Assembly (NCBI RefSeq): GCF_009765685.1
Contig: NZ_LMUY01000155.1
Location: 4,404-42,817, forward strand
DNA length: 38,414 nt
Direction of reading: 5' to 3'
Origin: Acidisphaera sp. L21
GTDB lineage: Bacteria > Pseudomonadota > Alphaproteobacteria > Acetobacterales > Acetobacteraceae
Below are positions 23,875 through 33,435 of this stretch, one piece after another. Each line of letters begins with the position of its first letter. Position 1 is the stretch's first letter. The position numbers and the translations under genes are program-made. The notes beneath the pieces were generated by a model. It did not search any database, had not been told where the DNA came from, and worked only from the letters and a program-made list of their open reading frames with translations.

Positions 23875-25902
23875 ATGACCGAGCCCAATCCGCTGCTGAC
23901 CGAATGGACCACCCCGTTCGGCATTCCTCCGTTCGACCAGATCCAGCCGGCGCACTTCCCGCCGGCCTACGCCACTGCAATGGCGGAGCATCTGGCCGAA
24001 ATTGCCACCATCGGCGCCGACCCGGCCGCACCAAGCTTCGCCAACACGGTCGAGGCGCTGGAGCGGAGTGGCCGGGCGCTGGCGCGGATCAACGGGGTAT
24101 TCTTCAACCTCGTCGTCAGCCTTGGCGGCGCGGCGCTGGAGGATCTGGACCGGGAGATGTCGCCGAAGCTGGCGCAGCACGGCATGCAGGTCTCGCTCGA
24201 CCCGGCGGTATTCGCCCGGGTGGACGCGCTGTTCCAGGGTCGCGCCACGCTAGGGCTGGCGGAGGACCAGATGCGGCTGCTGGAGCGAACACATCTGGGC
24301 TTCATCCGCAGCGGCGCCGGGCTGAACGCGGCGGCGAAGGCGCGGATGACGGCGATCTCCGAGCGGTTGGCGGTACTCCACACTGCGTTTGGCCAGAACG
24401 TGCTGCATGACGAGAAGGCCTGGGATCTGCAGCTTGCCGAAACTGATTTGGACGGCCTGCCCGGCTTCGTGCGCACTGGCGCCGCCCAGGCAGCGGCCGA
24501 ACGGGGGCTGAGTGGGTATGCAATCACCCTCTCCCGCTCCTTAATCGAGCCATTCCTCACCTTCTCCGCCCGGCGCGACCTGCGGCAGATCGCCTTCGCC
24601 GCCTGGATCGCGCGCGGGACGCATCCTGGCGAGCATGACAACCGGGCGCTGATCCCAGAGATCCTGGCGCTGCGAACGGAGCGGGCGCGGCTGCTTGGCT
24701 ACCCCAGTTTCGCCGAATTCCGCCTGGCCGACACGATGGCCGGGACGCCCGATGCCGTGCAGGCGCTGCTGGCCGAGGTGTGGGAGCCGGCCAAGCATAA
24801 GGCGCGGACCGAACGCGACCGCCTGTTGGCGGTTGCGCAGGCGGAGGGGTTCAACGGCGACTTAGCGCCATGGGATTGGCGTTACTACGCCGAGAAGGTG
24901 CGCCAGGCGGACTACGCGCTGGATGAGACTGAAATCAAACCATATTTCGTGTTCGACAACATTCAACAGGCCGCGTTCGACACGGCGACGCGGCTGTTCG
25001 GCCTCACCTTCAGCCGCATCCAGGATGCGCCGGTCTACCACCCGGATGTAGAGGCGTATGAGGTTCGGGACAGCGCAGGGCATGTGGGGGTGTTCCTGGC
25101 CGACCCGTATGCCCGCGGCGACAAGCGGTCCGGCGCGTGGATGAGCAGCTTTCGCGACCAGGAGGCGCTGGATGCGCCGGTGTCGCCGATCATCATCAAC
25201 AACAACAATTTCGCAAAATCAGAGCCCACGCTGCTGAGCTTCAGTGATGCGGAGACGTTGTTCCACGAATTCGGCCATGCCCTGCACGGCTTGCTGAGCA
25301 AGGTGCGCTACCCGGCCCAGTCCGGCACATCGGTACGGCGGGATTTCGTGGAGTTGCCGTCGCAGATCTACGAGCATTGGATCTCCCTACCGGAAACGCT
25401 CAGCCGCTACGCGCTGCATCACGAGACCGGCGAGCCGGTGCCGGCCGCGCTGATCCAGCGGCTGCTGGCGGCGAAGGGGTTCAACGAGGGGTTTGCCACC
25501 CTCGAATATACGTCCTCCGCGCTGATCGACATGGCGTTGCACAGCCATCCAGACCCACAGTCGATTGATATTGAAGCATTCGAAAAGGATTACCTCGCTA
25601 GCATCGGCATGCCAGCCGAGATCGGGTTTCGGCACCGGCCGGCACATTTCCAGCATCTGTTCGCGGGCGGCGGCTATGCGGCGGGCTACTATTCCTACAT
25701 GTGGGCCGAGGTGCTGGACGCCGATGGGTTCGAGGCATTCACCGAGGCCGGCAACCCGTTCGATCCGGCCGTCGCGGCACGGTTGCGGATTGTGCTGAGC
25801 GCCGGGGACACGCAGGACCCGATGGCGCTGTATCGGGCCTTTCGCGGCCGCGCGCCTAGCACGGCCGCCCTGCTGCGCAGCCGCGACCTCGTCGTCGCAT
25901 AA
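23875..25902 (+). CDS. dcp: M3-family peptidyl-dipeptidase (Dcp-type zinc metallopeptidase)
   Basis: A 675-residue cytoplasmic metallopeptidase, the usual length for Dcp or oligopeptidase A. The zinc site is HEFGH at 464-468, with the third ligand Glu493 in FVELPSQIYEHW. Other family blocks are NNNNFAKSEPTLLSF before the zinc motif and HLFAGGGYAAGYYSYMWAEVLDAD near the C-terminus, the latter carrying the conserved Tyr and substrate-binding residues. It releases C-terminal dipeptides from short peptides. The frame is open far upstream into the permease gene, but the ATG at 23875, where the family N-terminus TEPNPLLTEW begins, is the real start. A metallo-hydrolase gene follows after 18 bases, then an amidase and binding protein, forming a probable peptide or amide-use operon. 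Confidence 0.93.
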   Translation: MTEPNPLLTEWTTPFGIPPFDQIQPAHFPPAYATAMAEHLAEIATIGADPAAPSFANTVEALERSGRALARINGVFFNLVVSLGGAALEDLDREMSPKLAQHGMQVSLDPAVFARVDALFQGRATLGLAEDQMRLLERTHLGFIRSGAGLNAAAKARMTAISERLAVLHTAFGQNVLHDEKAWDLQLAETDLDGLPGFVRTGAAQAAAERGLSGYAITLSRSLIEPFLTFSARRDLRQIAFAAWIARGTHPGEHDNRALIPEILALRTERARLLGYPSFAEFRLADTMAGTPDAVQALLAEVWEPAKHKARTERDRLLAVAQAEGFNGDLAPWDWRYYAEKVRQADYALDETEIKPYFVFDNIQQAAFDTATRLFGLTFSRIQDAPVYHPDVEAYEVRDSAGHVGVFLADPYARGDKRSGAWMSSFRDQEALDAPVSPIIINNNNFAKSEPTLLSFSDAETLFHEFGHALHGLLSKVRYPAQSGTSVRRDFVELPSQIYEHWISLPETLSRYALHHETGEPVPAALIQRLLAAKGFNEGFATLEYTSSALIDMALHSHPDPQSIDIEAFEKDYLASIGMPAEIGFRHRPAHFQHLFAGGGYAAGYYSYMWAEVLDADGFEAFTEAGNPFDPAVAARLRIVLSAGDTQDPMALYRAFRGRAPSTAALLRSRDLVVA

Positions 25903-25920
25903 CCGAACAGAGGGTTGATG

Positions 25921-26790
25921 ATGCAAGAAATCAAGATCGGCGACGTCACAGTCACCTCCATCATCGAGCGGGATGGGCCGTGGCGCACGCCGGAGGCGAT
26001 GTTCCCCGCCTTCGACCCAGCGATCGGCAAGCAACATTTGGCCGAGATGGATCCGGTGCATTACGACGCGGCGAGCAGCCGCGTGATCATCACCTACCAG
26101 ACCTTCGTCATCCGCACGCCGCACCACACCATCCTGGTCGACACCTGCACGGGGGAGGATAAGGGTTACCCGGCGCCGATGGACTTTCCGAAGCAGCCCT
26201 GGCTGGACGGGTTCGCGGCCGCCGGGCTGGCGTTCGACCAGATCGACTACGTGTTCTGCACCCATCTGCATATCGACCATTGCGGCTGGAACACGGTGCT
26301 GCGGGACGGGCGATGGGTGCCGACCTTCCCGAAGGCGAAATACGTGTTCCACAAGCGCGAGTATGCCGCCTGGGAAGCCGCCGATAAGCGCGGTGAGACA
26401 CCGCCGGGCAATGTCTGGCGCTATAATTGCGAACCGATCGTCGCGGCCGGGCAGGCGCTGCTGGTGGATGACGACTACATGCTGGATGACCTGGTGTCGC
26501 TGACGCCGACGCCGGGCCACTCGCCCTGCCATTGCTGCGTCAACATCCACTCGAAAGGCCAGCGCGCCGTGGTGACTGGGGACATGATGCATCACGCCCT
26601 GCAGTGCCGGGAGCCGGATTGGTCCACCATCTTCTGCTACGACCCGGTGCAGGCTGCGCAGTCGCGGCGAAGCTTTTTGGGTTCGGTGGCAGATACCGAT
26701 ACGATCATCCTGCCGGTGCATTTCCCCTCCCCGACCGCGGGGCGGATCGAGGCAGATGGGGACCGCTTCCGGTATCGCTTCCGGTCGTAG
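25921..26790 (+). CDS. Metallo-beta-lactamase-fold hydrolase (lactonase-like)
   Basis: A 289-residue hydrolase. Metal ligands are all present: HLHIDH at 115-120, His200 in TPGHSPCH, Asp221 in TGDMMHH and His267 in LPVHFPSP, the arrangement of dinuclear zinc enzymes of the N-acyl-homoserine lactonase-like group. No signal peptide, so it is cytoplasmic. Three candidate starts stand in a row (TTG 25915, ATG 25918, ATG 25921); the AGAGGG at 25909-25914 has best spacing for 25921. It follows the peptidase gene by 18 bases. In operons with amidases and binding proteins such enzymes often open lactone or cyclic-amide rings, but quorum-signal lactonase activity cannot be excluded. Confidence 0.9.
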   Translation: MQEIKIGDVTVTSIIERDGPWRTPEAMFPAFDPAIGKQHLAEMDPVHYDAASSRVIITYQTFVIRTPHHTILVDTCTGEDKGYPAPMDFPKQPWLDGFAAAGLAFDQIDYVFCTHLHIDHCGWNTVLRDGRWVPTFPKAKYVFHKREYAAWEAADKRGETPPGNVWRYNCEPIVAAGQALLVDDDYMLDDLVSLTPTPGHSPCHCCVNIHSKGQRAVVTGDMMHHALQCREPDWSTIFCYDPVQAAQSRRSFLGSVADTDTIILPVHFPSPTAGRIEADGDRFRYRFRS

Positions 26791-26879
26791 CCGGCCCGGC
26801 ATGGCCCGTGGCTTGCAAGCGCCCCGGTGGAATGGGCGCTGCATCCTCCGCCGCGCGCCAAGACTGGGAATTACACCGC

Positions 26880-28301
26880 ATGACCGATCTCCCCTGGCCT
26901 GTGCCAGCGCTGCCGCACGACCTCGTGGCGCGCAAGCTGCCCTACGACCCGGCCACGCCGCTGCTGGCGCCCTACACTGCCTGCGCGGCGGCTTTCCGGG
27001 ATGGCCAGGACAGCCCTCGTGCCTTCCTGGAGCGCCGGTTGGAAACGATCGAGCAGGCGGACCCGGCAGTGCGGGCCTTCGTGCTGGTGGATGCGAACGG
27101 CGCGCGCAAGGCAGCCGATGCATCCAACGCGCGGTGGAAAGCGGGCGCCCCGATCGGCCCGGTGGACGGCATGCCGGTCGCGGTGAAGGACATGATCGAA
27201 ACCCGCGATCTGCCGACGCAGATGAACAGCCCGATTTACGTCGGCTGGCACCCGAACCGGGACGCGGCGGCCGTTTGGGCGCTGCGCCAAGCCGGTGCGG
27301 TGATCCTGGGCAAGACGGTCACCACCGAATTCGCGGTCAGCAATTCCGGACCGACGCGCAACCCGTATGACAGCACGCGCACGCCGGGTGGCTCGTCCTC
27401 CGGCTCGGCCGCCGCAGTGGGTGCGGGGATGGCCAGCCTGGCGCTTGGCACGCAAACCCAGGCCTCCACCATCCGGCCCGGCGGGTATTGCGGCGCGTAT
27501 GCGATGAAGCCCAGCATCGATGCGCTGCACACTGGCGGCGTCACGCCACTGGCACTGACGCAGGACCATTTGGGCGTGTTCGGCGCCAGCCTGGAGGATA
27601 TGTGGGCGGGCGCCCGCGCCATCGCCCGGCATGTCGGTGGCAACCCGCCGCATCTCGGTATGGCTGGACCGGACCAGGCGCCACCCCCTGCCCGTCCCCG
27701 CGCGCTGGCCCGGTTGGACATGCAGGGCTGGGGAGAAACGGACGGCATCAGCCGCGCCGCGTTCGACGCTGCGTGCGATCGTGTGGCCAATGCTGGGGTT
27801 GCCGTGGCCGATCGTCGCAGCCACGCCGGCATCGCTGCGCTGGAAACCATGCTGGCGGACGCGAACGATTATTCGTACGACATCCTGGCCTGGGAGACGA
27901 AGTGGCCGCTGTCCAGCTACCGCGATCACGGGGCTGACATGGTGGGCAAACGCATTCACGAACTGCTCGCGCACGGGGCAAAGATCACGGCGGACACCTA
28001 CACCGCCGCGCTCGCCCGCCGCACGGCGTTGCGCAACCAGGTGGAATCCCTGGCCGGCGAGTTCGATGGCTTCCTGGCGCTCTGCTCCTCCGGTCCGGCG
28101 ATCGTGCATCACGACTACACGGGATCGCGCAGCTACGCCCTGCCCTGGACGATGGTGGCGGCGCCCGCCTTCGCGCTGCCGCTGCTGGCGGTGGAGGAAC
28201 TGCCGCTCGGCCTGCAACTATGCGGCTTTCGCGACCGGGATGCGGAGGCTTGCGCCGTGGCCGGGTGGCTGCGGGATACCGTGCTGGGGCGGGTGGCATG
28301 A
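26880..28301 (+). CDS. Amidase-signature family hydrolase (second copy)
   Basis: A 473-residue amidase, distinct from the one at the left of the window. Catalytic residues are Lys103 in PVAVKDM, the cis-Ser in PGGSSSGS (172-174) and nucleophile Ser196 in TQASTIRP. The usual GGS before the nucleophile is replaced by QAS, seen in some aryl or aliphatic amidase groups. The frame extends upstream but the protein-like sequence begins at the ATG at 26880 (TDLPWPVPALPHD). Its stop codon overlaps the next gene's start as ATGA, tying it to a family 5 solute-binding protein; the two are made together and probably act on the same ligand. Not a GatA: no gatB or gatC is present. Confidence 0.92.
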   Translation: MTDLPWPVPALPHDLVARKLPYDPATPLLAPYTACAAAFRDGQDSPRAFLERRLETIEQADPAVRAFVLVDANGARKAADASNARWKAGAPIGPVDGMPVAVKDMIETRDLPTQMNSPIYVGWHPNRDAAAVWALRQAGAVILGKTVTTEFAVSNSGPTRNPYDSTRTPGGSSSGSAAAVGAGMASLALGTQTQASTIRPGGYCGAYAMKPSIDALHTGGVTPLALTQDHLGVFGASLEDMWAGARAIARHVGGNPPHLGMAGPDQAPPPARPRALARLDMQGWGETDGISRAAFDAACDRVANAGVAVADRRSHAGIAALETMLADANDYSYDILAWETKWPLSSYRDHGADMVGKRIHELLAHGAKITADTYTAALARRTALRNQVESLAGEFDGFLALCSSGPAIVHHDYTGSRSYALPWTMVAAPAFALPLLAVEELPLGLQLCGFRDRDAEACAVAGWLRDTVLGRVA

Positions 28302-29884
28302 AGCTCGCTGCCGGGCTGCTGGCCGCCGCTTTGTCCGTCGGGTCCGCCTACGCCCAGGGCACGTTGCGCATCGCCATGACCGTGGCGGATATCCCGCTGA
28401 CCACCGGGCAGCCGGACCAGGGCATGGAGGGGTACCGCTTTACCGGCTACACGATCTACGATTCGCTGGTGAACTGGGATTTGTCGCGGGCCGATGTGCC
28501 GCCGACGCTGAAGCCAGGCCTGGCGGAATCATGGGAGGTGGATAAGGCGAATCCGCACATCTGGCGGTTCCATCTTCGCCAGGGCGTGAAGTTCCACGAC
28601 GGATCCGCCTTCAACGCGGATGCGGCGATTTGGAACCTGGACAAGATCTACAAGGAATCGTCGCCGCAATTCGATGGCCGCCAATCCTCGCAAGTGCGCG
28701 GCCGCATCGGGGCGATCAGTGGCTACCGCGCCGTCGACGCCAACACGATCGAAATCACCACCGAGGCGGTGGACGCGTTCTTCCCGTACGAGATCTCGTA
28801 CCTGCTGTATTCCTCCCCGGCGCAGTGGGAGAAATTCGGCCATGACTGGGCGCAGATCGCCCTGCATCCGTCCGGCACCGGGCCGTTCAAGGTGACGGCC
28901 GTCATCCCCCGGCAACGGATCGAGTTGGAGCGCAATGCCGAGTATTGGGACCCGGCGCGCCGGCCGAAGCTGGACAAGCTGATCCTGATACCGACGCCTG
29001 AAGCGGCGACGCGCACCGCCGCCCTGCTGTCGCATCAGGTCGACTGGATCGAGGCACCGGCGCCGGACTCACTGCCGCAATTGAAGAGTGCGGGGATGGT
29101 GCTGGTGACCAACACCTACCCGCATATCTGGCCCTACGAGCCCAGCCGCCTGCCCGGCAGCCCCTGGAACGACATCCGCGTGCGCAAGGCCGTCAACCTG
29201 GCCATCGACCGGGACGGGCTGACGGCGCTGCTGGGTGGCACCATGACCCCGGCGGTGGGCTACGTGCTGCCGAACTCGCCATGGTTCGGCACACCCAGCT
29301 TTCACATCCACTACGACCCGGCGGAGGCCAAGCGGCTGCTGAACGAGGCCGGGTTTACTCCGGCGCATCCGCTGCATTTGCGGGTGGCGATTTCAACCTC
29401 CGGCTCTGGCCAAATGCAGCCGCAGATGATGAACGAGTTTATTCAGCAGAACCTCGCCGCCGTCGGCGTTGATCTACAGTTCGAGGTGTTGGAATGGGAG
29501 ACGCTGCGCGGGCGGCGCCGGGTGGGGGCGCAGGCGCCGGTGAACAAGGCGATCGACGCCATCAACAACAGCTACGGCCCGATCGACCCGGCCACCGCCT
29601 TCGTGCGCCAGTTCGACAGCAAGATGGACGCGCCGGTCGGCTTCAATTGGGGGCAATATCGCAACCCGGCGGTGGACGATCTGCTGCACCAGGCGCAGCA
29701 GACCTTCGACACGAGCGCCCAGAACGCCCTGCTAGCCAAGGCGCATGCGTTGATCGTGGATGATGCCGCCTACGTCTTCATCGCGCACGACCTGAACCCG
29801 CGTTCGATGAGCCCGCAAGTGAAGGGGTTCGTGCAGGCGCAAAGCTGGTTTCCGCAGCTGACGTCGGTTTACATGGCCCCGTAA
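28298..29884 (+). CDS. ABC transporter family 5 solute-binding protein
   Basis: A 528-residue periplasmic binding protein with Sec signal peptide MKLAAGLLAAALSVGSAYA. Family features include LKPGLAESWEVDKANPHIW, VKFHDGSAFNADAAIWN, and WNDIRVRKAVNLAIDRDGL. It begins with an ATG that overlaps the amidase stop (ATGA), so expression is coupled. The gene is convergent with a paralogue, 33 bases between stop codons, and the two share long blocks such as STSGSGQM followed by MNEFIQQN, and DAINNS. No permease or ATPase of the Opp/Dpp type is in the window, so the transport partner must be elsewhere or shared. Likely ligands are short peptides or related amides. Confidence 0.94.
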   Translation: MKLAAGLLAAALSVGSAYAQGTLRIAMTVADIPLTTGQPDQGMEGYRFTGYTIYDSLVNWDLSRADVPPTLKPGLAESWEVDKANPHIWRFHLRQGVKFHDGSAFNADAAIWNLDKIYKESSPQFDGRQSSQVRGRIGAISGYRAVDANTIEITTEAVDAFFPYEISYLLYSSPAQWEKFGHDWAQIALHPSGTGPFKVTAVIPRQRIELERNAEYWDPARRPKLDKLILIPTPEAATRTAALLSHQVDWIEAPAPDSLPQLKSAGMVLVTNTYPHIWPYEPSRLPGSPWNDIRVRKAVNLAIDRDGLTALLGGTMTPAVGYVLPNSPWFGTPSFHIHYDPAEAKRLLNEAGFTPAHPLHLRVAISTSGSGQMQPQMMNEFIQQNLAAVGVDLQFEVLEWETLRGRRRVGAQAPVNKAIDAINNSYGPIDPATAFVRQFDSKMDAPVGFNWGQYRNPAVDDLLHQAQQTFDTSAQNALLAKAHALIVDDAAYVFIAHDLNPRSMSPQVKGFVQAQSWFPQLTSVYMAP

Positions 29885-29917
29885 CGTCCCAGGATTTCGG
29901 TATCGGTCTGCCCGGCG

Positions 29918-31522
29918 CTACGGGTCGACCGACACCGGCGAGAAATCGACGAACCAGCTCTGCGCCTCCACCACGCCGTGCACCTTGGCTGTCACCGCCC
30001 GCGGGTTCACGTCGTGGACCACGAAGATCCAGACCGCCTGATCCACCATGCGCGCATTGATCTTGGCCAGCACCGCGTCCTGCGCCTTCGGGTCGAACGT
30101 CTGCCGGGCTTCCTCGCTGAGTTTGTCCAACTCCGGGTCGTTCAGGAAGCCCCAGTTCAACCCGATCGGCGGCGTCCCCTTGCTGTCCACGTGGCGCAGA
30201 AACGCGCTCAGCGGGTCCATCGAGTTCCAGCTGTTGTTGATCGCATCGATGCCCTTGTTGGACGGACCCATCGCACCGCCGGCATCGCGCCGTGTGCGCA
30301 GCGCCTGCCACTCCAACACCTCGAACTCCAGCTTCACGCCGACATCGGCGAAGTTCTGCTGAATGAACTCGTTCATCGGCAGTGGATACATCTGGCCGGA
30401 GCCGGAGGTGGAGATCATGAACTTCAGGTGCAGCGGATGGTCCGGGCCGTAGCCAGCCTCCGTCAGCAGCCGCTTGGCCTCCGCCGGGTCGTATTTGATG
30501 TGGAAGCTGGGGTTGCCGTACCAGGGGTTGTCCTCGGCCACCACACCCGTCGCCGGTTGGGCCAGGCCGCCCAGCAATTCCACCAGCCCGGGCCGGTCGA
30601 TCGCCAGGTTCAGCGCCTTGCGCACGCGAATGTCGTTCAGCGGGCTACCCGGCGTGCGGTTCAGCGTGAAGGGCCACAAATGGGGCATCACCCCGGTCAG
30701 CACCTTGCCGCCCCCCGCGCGGATGCGGTCCAACGTGTCCGGCGCGGGGGATTCGATCCAGTCGAGTTGTCCGCTCAACAGCGCCGCCGTGCGGGTGTTG
30801 GCGTCCGGCACGGGCCGCAGCACCAGCCTGTCGCATTTCGGCACCCGGGCCTTGTCCCAATACCCAGCGTTGCGCAGCAGCGTCGCCTGCTCGCGCGGTG
30901 AGTATTGGTCCAGCATCCACGGCCCCGTGCCGACCGGGTGCTTGCCGAACTCCGCCCAGTCTTTGCCCGCGGCCTGCCACCGCGCCGGGCTTGCCATCAG
31001 CACCGCGGTCATCTGGTAGGGGAGGGTTGCGTCGGCCCCCGTGGTAGAGATCTCCACCGTCTGATCGTCGATCTTGCGATATCCGGCGATGCTGGGCAGC
31101 CGCCACACCACCTGCGCCACCTGCGACACGTCATATTGGGGTGCCGCCTTGTTCAGCACCTTGTCCATGTTCCAAATCACGGCGTCCGCGTTGAATGGGG
31201 AGCCATCCTGGAACGTGACGCCCTGCCGCAACTTGAAGGTCCACTTCGTCCGGTCCTGCGGGTCCACCGTCCACGACGTGGCCAAACCCGGCGTCAGGCC
31301 CGAGGAGCGATCGGCACGGCTCAGATCCCAGTCGATCAGCGCGTCGTATAGGGTGTAGCCCATGAACCGGATGCCCTCGGTCCCCTGGTCGGGGGAGCCG
31401 TTCTGCGTCGGCAGGCTCGCCAGCGTCATGCCCACACGCAGCGTGCAGCCGGGCGCAGCAGCAGCCGGGTTGTGCGCCAGCGCGCCAGCGGCGAGCAGAA
31501 GGGCGGCGAAGCGATACTTCAT
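29918..31522 (-). CDS. ABC transporter family 5 solute-binding protein, paralogue of its convergent neighbour
   Basis: A 534-residue periplasmic binding protein with Sec signal peptide MKYRFAALLLAAGALAHNPAAA. Key blocks are LTPGLATSWTVDPQDRTKW, VTFQDGSPFNADAVIWNMD and LNDIRVRKALNLAIDRPGL. The ATG at 31522 has GGAGA at the right distance upstream (GGAGAATCCCATG); longer starts at 31534 or 31537 are less likely. It faces the homologous gene 28298-29884 tail to tail. The two align along their full length and share unusual C-terminal text, suggesting an old inverted duplication followed by divergence. The 229-base region up to 31751 is a divergent promoter zone shared with the AtuA-like gene. Confidence 0.93.
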   Translation of the reverse strand: MKYRFAALLLAAGALAHNPAAAAPGCTLRVGMTLASLPTQNGSPDQGTEGIRFMGYTLYDALIDWDLSRADRSSGLTPGLATSWTVDPQDRTKWTFKLRQGVTFQDGSPFNADAVIWNMDKVLNKAAPQYDVSQVAQVVWRLPSIAGYRKIDDQTVEISTTGADATLPYQMTAVLMASPARWQAAGKDWAEFGKHPVGTGPWMLDQYSPREQATLLRNAGYWDKARVPKCDRLVLRPVPDANTRTAALLSGQLDWIESPAPDTLDRIRAGGGKVLTGVMPHLWPFTLNRTPGSPLNDIRVRKALNLAIDRPGLVELLGGLAQPATGVVAEDNPWYGNPSFHIKYDPAEAKRLLTEAGYGPDHPLHLKFMISTSGSGQMYPLPMNEFIQQNFADVGVKLEFEVLEWQALRTRRDAGGAMGPSNKGIDAINNSWNSMDPLSAFLRHVDSKGTPPIGLNWGFLNDPELDKLSEEARQTFDPKAQDAVLAKINARMVDQAVWIFVVHDVNPRAVTAKVHGVVEAQSWFVDFSPVSVDP

Positions 31523-31751
31523 GGGATTCTCCATCAACAGCGCCGGGTGCTTGCAATACGCGGACCATCACGCCCCCGCCTCAGCGCTGGCTGCGACGCC
31601 GCACGTCGCCGGGCCGCTTCACTTGTCGCATAGGCGAGCCCGACCCTACGATGCGGGCAGCGAACCGGGCCGTGGTGCCGGGATCATCTTGGGGGGGCGC
31701 CGCGTCGGTGATCATGACCATCGCCTGCGTGGCCTTTGGAGTGTTCCTGTT

Positions 31752-33092
31752 ATGAGGACGCTACGCATCGGCTCCGGCGCCGGGTATTCGGGCGACCGCA
31801 TCGAACCGGCTCTGGAACTGGCCGAACACGGGGCGCTCGACTATCTGGTGTTCGAGTGCCTGGCCGAACGCACCATCGCGCTGGCCCAACAGCAGCGCCA
31901 GCGCGACCCCGAAGCCGGCTATGATCCGCTGTTGACCGAGCGGATGACCACCGTGCTACGCGCCTGTGCCGAGCGCAAAATTCGCGTCATCACCAACATG
32001 GGTGCGGCGAACCCCGTTGCCGCCGCCCGGCAAACCGCCCGCATCGCCCGCGAATTGGGGCTGACCGGCCTGCGCATCGCCGCCGTAACCGGTGACGACG
32101 TCACCGACCGACTCCACAGCGTCGATCTCCCATTGATCGAGCGGGAGGGCCGCGTCGCCGATATCGCCGAGCGCATGATCTCCGCCAACGCCTATCTCGG
32201 CGCCGGGCCCATCATAGACGCGCTGCGAGGCGGCGCTGACGTGGTCATCACCGGCCGCGTCGGTGACCCGGCGATGTTCACCGCCCCCCTGGTGCACGAG
32301 TTCGGCTGGGCCATGGACGATTGGACCCGCCTCGGCCGCGGCACCCTGGTCGGCCATCTGCTGGAATGCGCCGGGCAGATCACCGGCGGCTACTTCGCCG
32401 ACCCCGGCTACAAGGACGTGCCCGACCTGGCCCGGCTCGGCTTCCCCCTCGCCGAAGTCACCGAGGACGGCCACGCCGTCATCACCAAGGTCGCCGGCTC
32501 CGGCGGCCAGGTCAGCATCGCTACCTGCAAGGAGCAAATTCTCTACGAAGTCCACGACCCGGCGCGATACATCCAGCCGGACGTGGTGGCCGACTTCACC
32601 GGCGCCACCCTGCAGCAAATCGGCCCTGACCGCGTCGCCATCTCCGGCGGCGCCGGCACGCCCCGCACGCCGACCCTCAAGGTCTCTGTCGGCTACCACG
32701 ATAGCTTCATCGGCGAGGGCCAGATGTCCTACGCCGGCCCCGGCGCGCTCGCCCGCGCCCGGCTCGCCCTGGATATCGTGGAGCAGCGGCTGAAGCTCAC
32801 CAATGTCGCCACCACCGAACTGCGCTTCGAACTCATCGGCGCGGACTCCGTCCGCCGTGGCCCGACGCTGCCGGTGAACGCCGAACCGGAGGAGGTCCGC
32901 ATCCGCGTCGTCGGCCGCACAGCCACGATGCGGGAGGCGGTGCGCATCGGCAACGAAGTCGAGACGCTCTACACCAACGGCCCCGCCGGCGGCGGCGGCG
33001 CGCTGAAATCGGCGCGGGAGATCCTGGCCGTCGCCTCCACCCTCATCCCGCGCGAGTGGATCACGCCGCACATCGCCTACGAGGTGGCATGA
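31752..33092 (+). CDS. AtuA-like protein (DUF1446 family)
   Basis: A 446-residue cytoplasmic protein of the DUF1446/AtuA family. AtuA is needed for acyclic terpene use in Pseudomonas; biochemical function is not firmly settled. Typical blocks are RIGSGAGYSGDRIEPALEL at the N-terminus, VITNMGAANPVAAA, NAYLGAGPIIDALRGGADVV then ITGRVGDPAMFTAPLVHEF, and LLECAGQITGGYFADPGYK. The frame is open 130 codons upstream, but the family N-terminus starts at the ATG at 31752, with GGAG ten bases upstream. Its stop overlaps the start of a 104-residue partner (ATGA). No other atu or liu gene (acyl-CoA carboxylase, citronellyl-CoA enzymes) is seen, so terpene use is not supported here; a different acid substrate is likely. 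Confidence 0.92.
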   Translation: MRTLRIGSGAGYSGDRIEPALELAEHGALDYLVFECLAERTIALAQQQRQRDPEAGYDPLLTERMTTVLRACAERKIRVITNMGAANPVAAARQTARIARELGLTGLRIAAVTGDDVTDRLHSVDLPLIEREGRVADIAERMISANAYLGAGPIIDALRGGADVVITGRVGDPAMFTAPLVHEFGWAMDDWTRLGRGTLVGHLLECAGQITGGYFADPGYKDVPDLARLGFPLAEVTEDGHAVITKVAGSGGQVSIATCKEQILYEVHDPARYIQPDVVADFTGATLQQIGPDRVAISGGAGTPRTPTLKVSVGYHDSFIGEGQMSYAGPGALARARLALDIVEQRLKLTNVATTELRFELIGADSVRRGPTLPVNAEPEEVRIRVVGRTATMREAVRIGNEVETLYTNGPAGGGGALKSAREILAVASTLIPREWITPHIAYEVA

Positions 33093-33403
33093 TGAAACTG
33101 CGCGAACTCGCCCATGCCCGCACTGGCGACAAGGGCGACGTGTCCAACATCTCCGTCATCACCTACCAACCTGGCGACTACGCCTGGTTGCTGCAGCACG
33201 TCACAGCCGACCGGGTGCAGGCGCATTTCGCCGCCTTCGTCCGCGGTCCAGTACGGCGCTACGAACTGCCCGGCCTGGGCGCGCTGAATTTCGTGCTGGA
33301 GGGCGCCTTGGGCGGCGGCGTAACCCGCTCGCTCGCGCTGGACCAGCATGGCAAGTCGCTCTCCTCCTCGTTGCTGGACATGGAGATACCGGACCGGGCA
33401 TGA
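33089..33403 (+). CDS. AtuA-related small partner protein
   Basis: A 104-residue protein matching the small domain that follows DUF1446 in AtuA-type proteins, either fused or encoded next door. Recognisable text is KLRELAHARTGDKGDVSNIS at the start and LPGLGALNFVLEGALGGGVTRSLALD-like sequence near the end, including the ARTGDKGD motif. The start ATG at 33089 overlaps the AtuA-like stop by four bases, and a second ATG follows immediately at 33092. The pair presumably forms one functional unit in the cytoplasm. Confidence 0.88.
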   Translation: MMKLRELAHARTGDKGDVSNISVITYQPGDYAWLLQHVTADRVQAHFAAFVRGPVRRYELPGLGALNFVLEGALGGGVTRSLALDQHGKSLSSSLLDMEIPDRA

Positions 33404-33435
33404 CACGGCACCAAGCCGCCGATTGAGAGCCGTTC

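Noticed and set aside
25921-26790. Calling the metallo-hydrolase a quorum-quenching lactonase
   Set aside because: Metal ligands fit, but the same set is shared by many hydrolases and the operon suggests amide or peptide metabolism.
29882-29920. Hairpin CCCG-GCGCTA-CGGG between convergent binding-protein genes as a terminator
   Set aside because: Only a four-base stem, overlaps the stop codon of the minus-strand gene, no T tract on either side.
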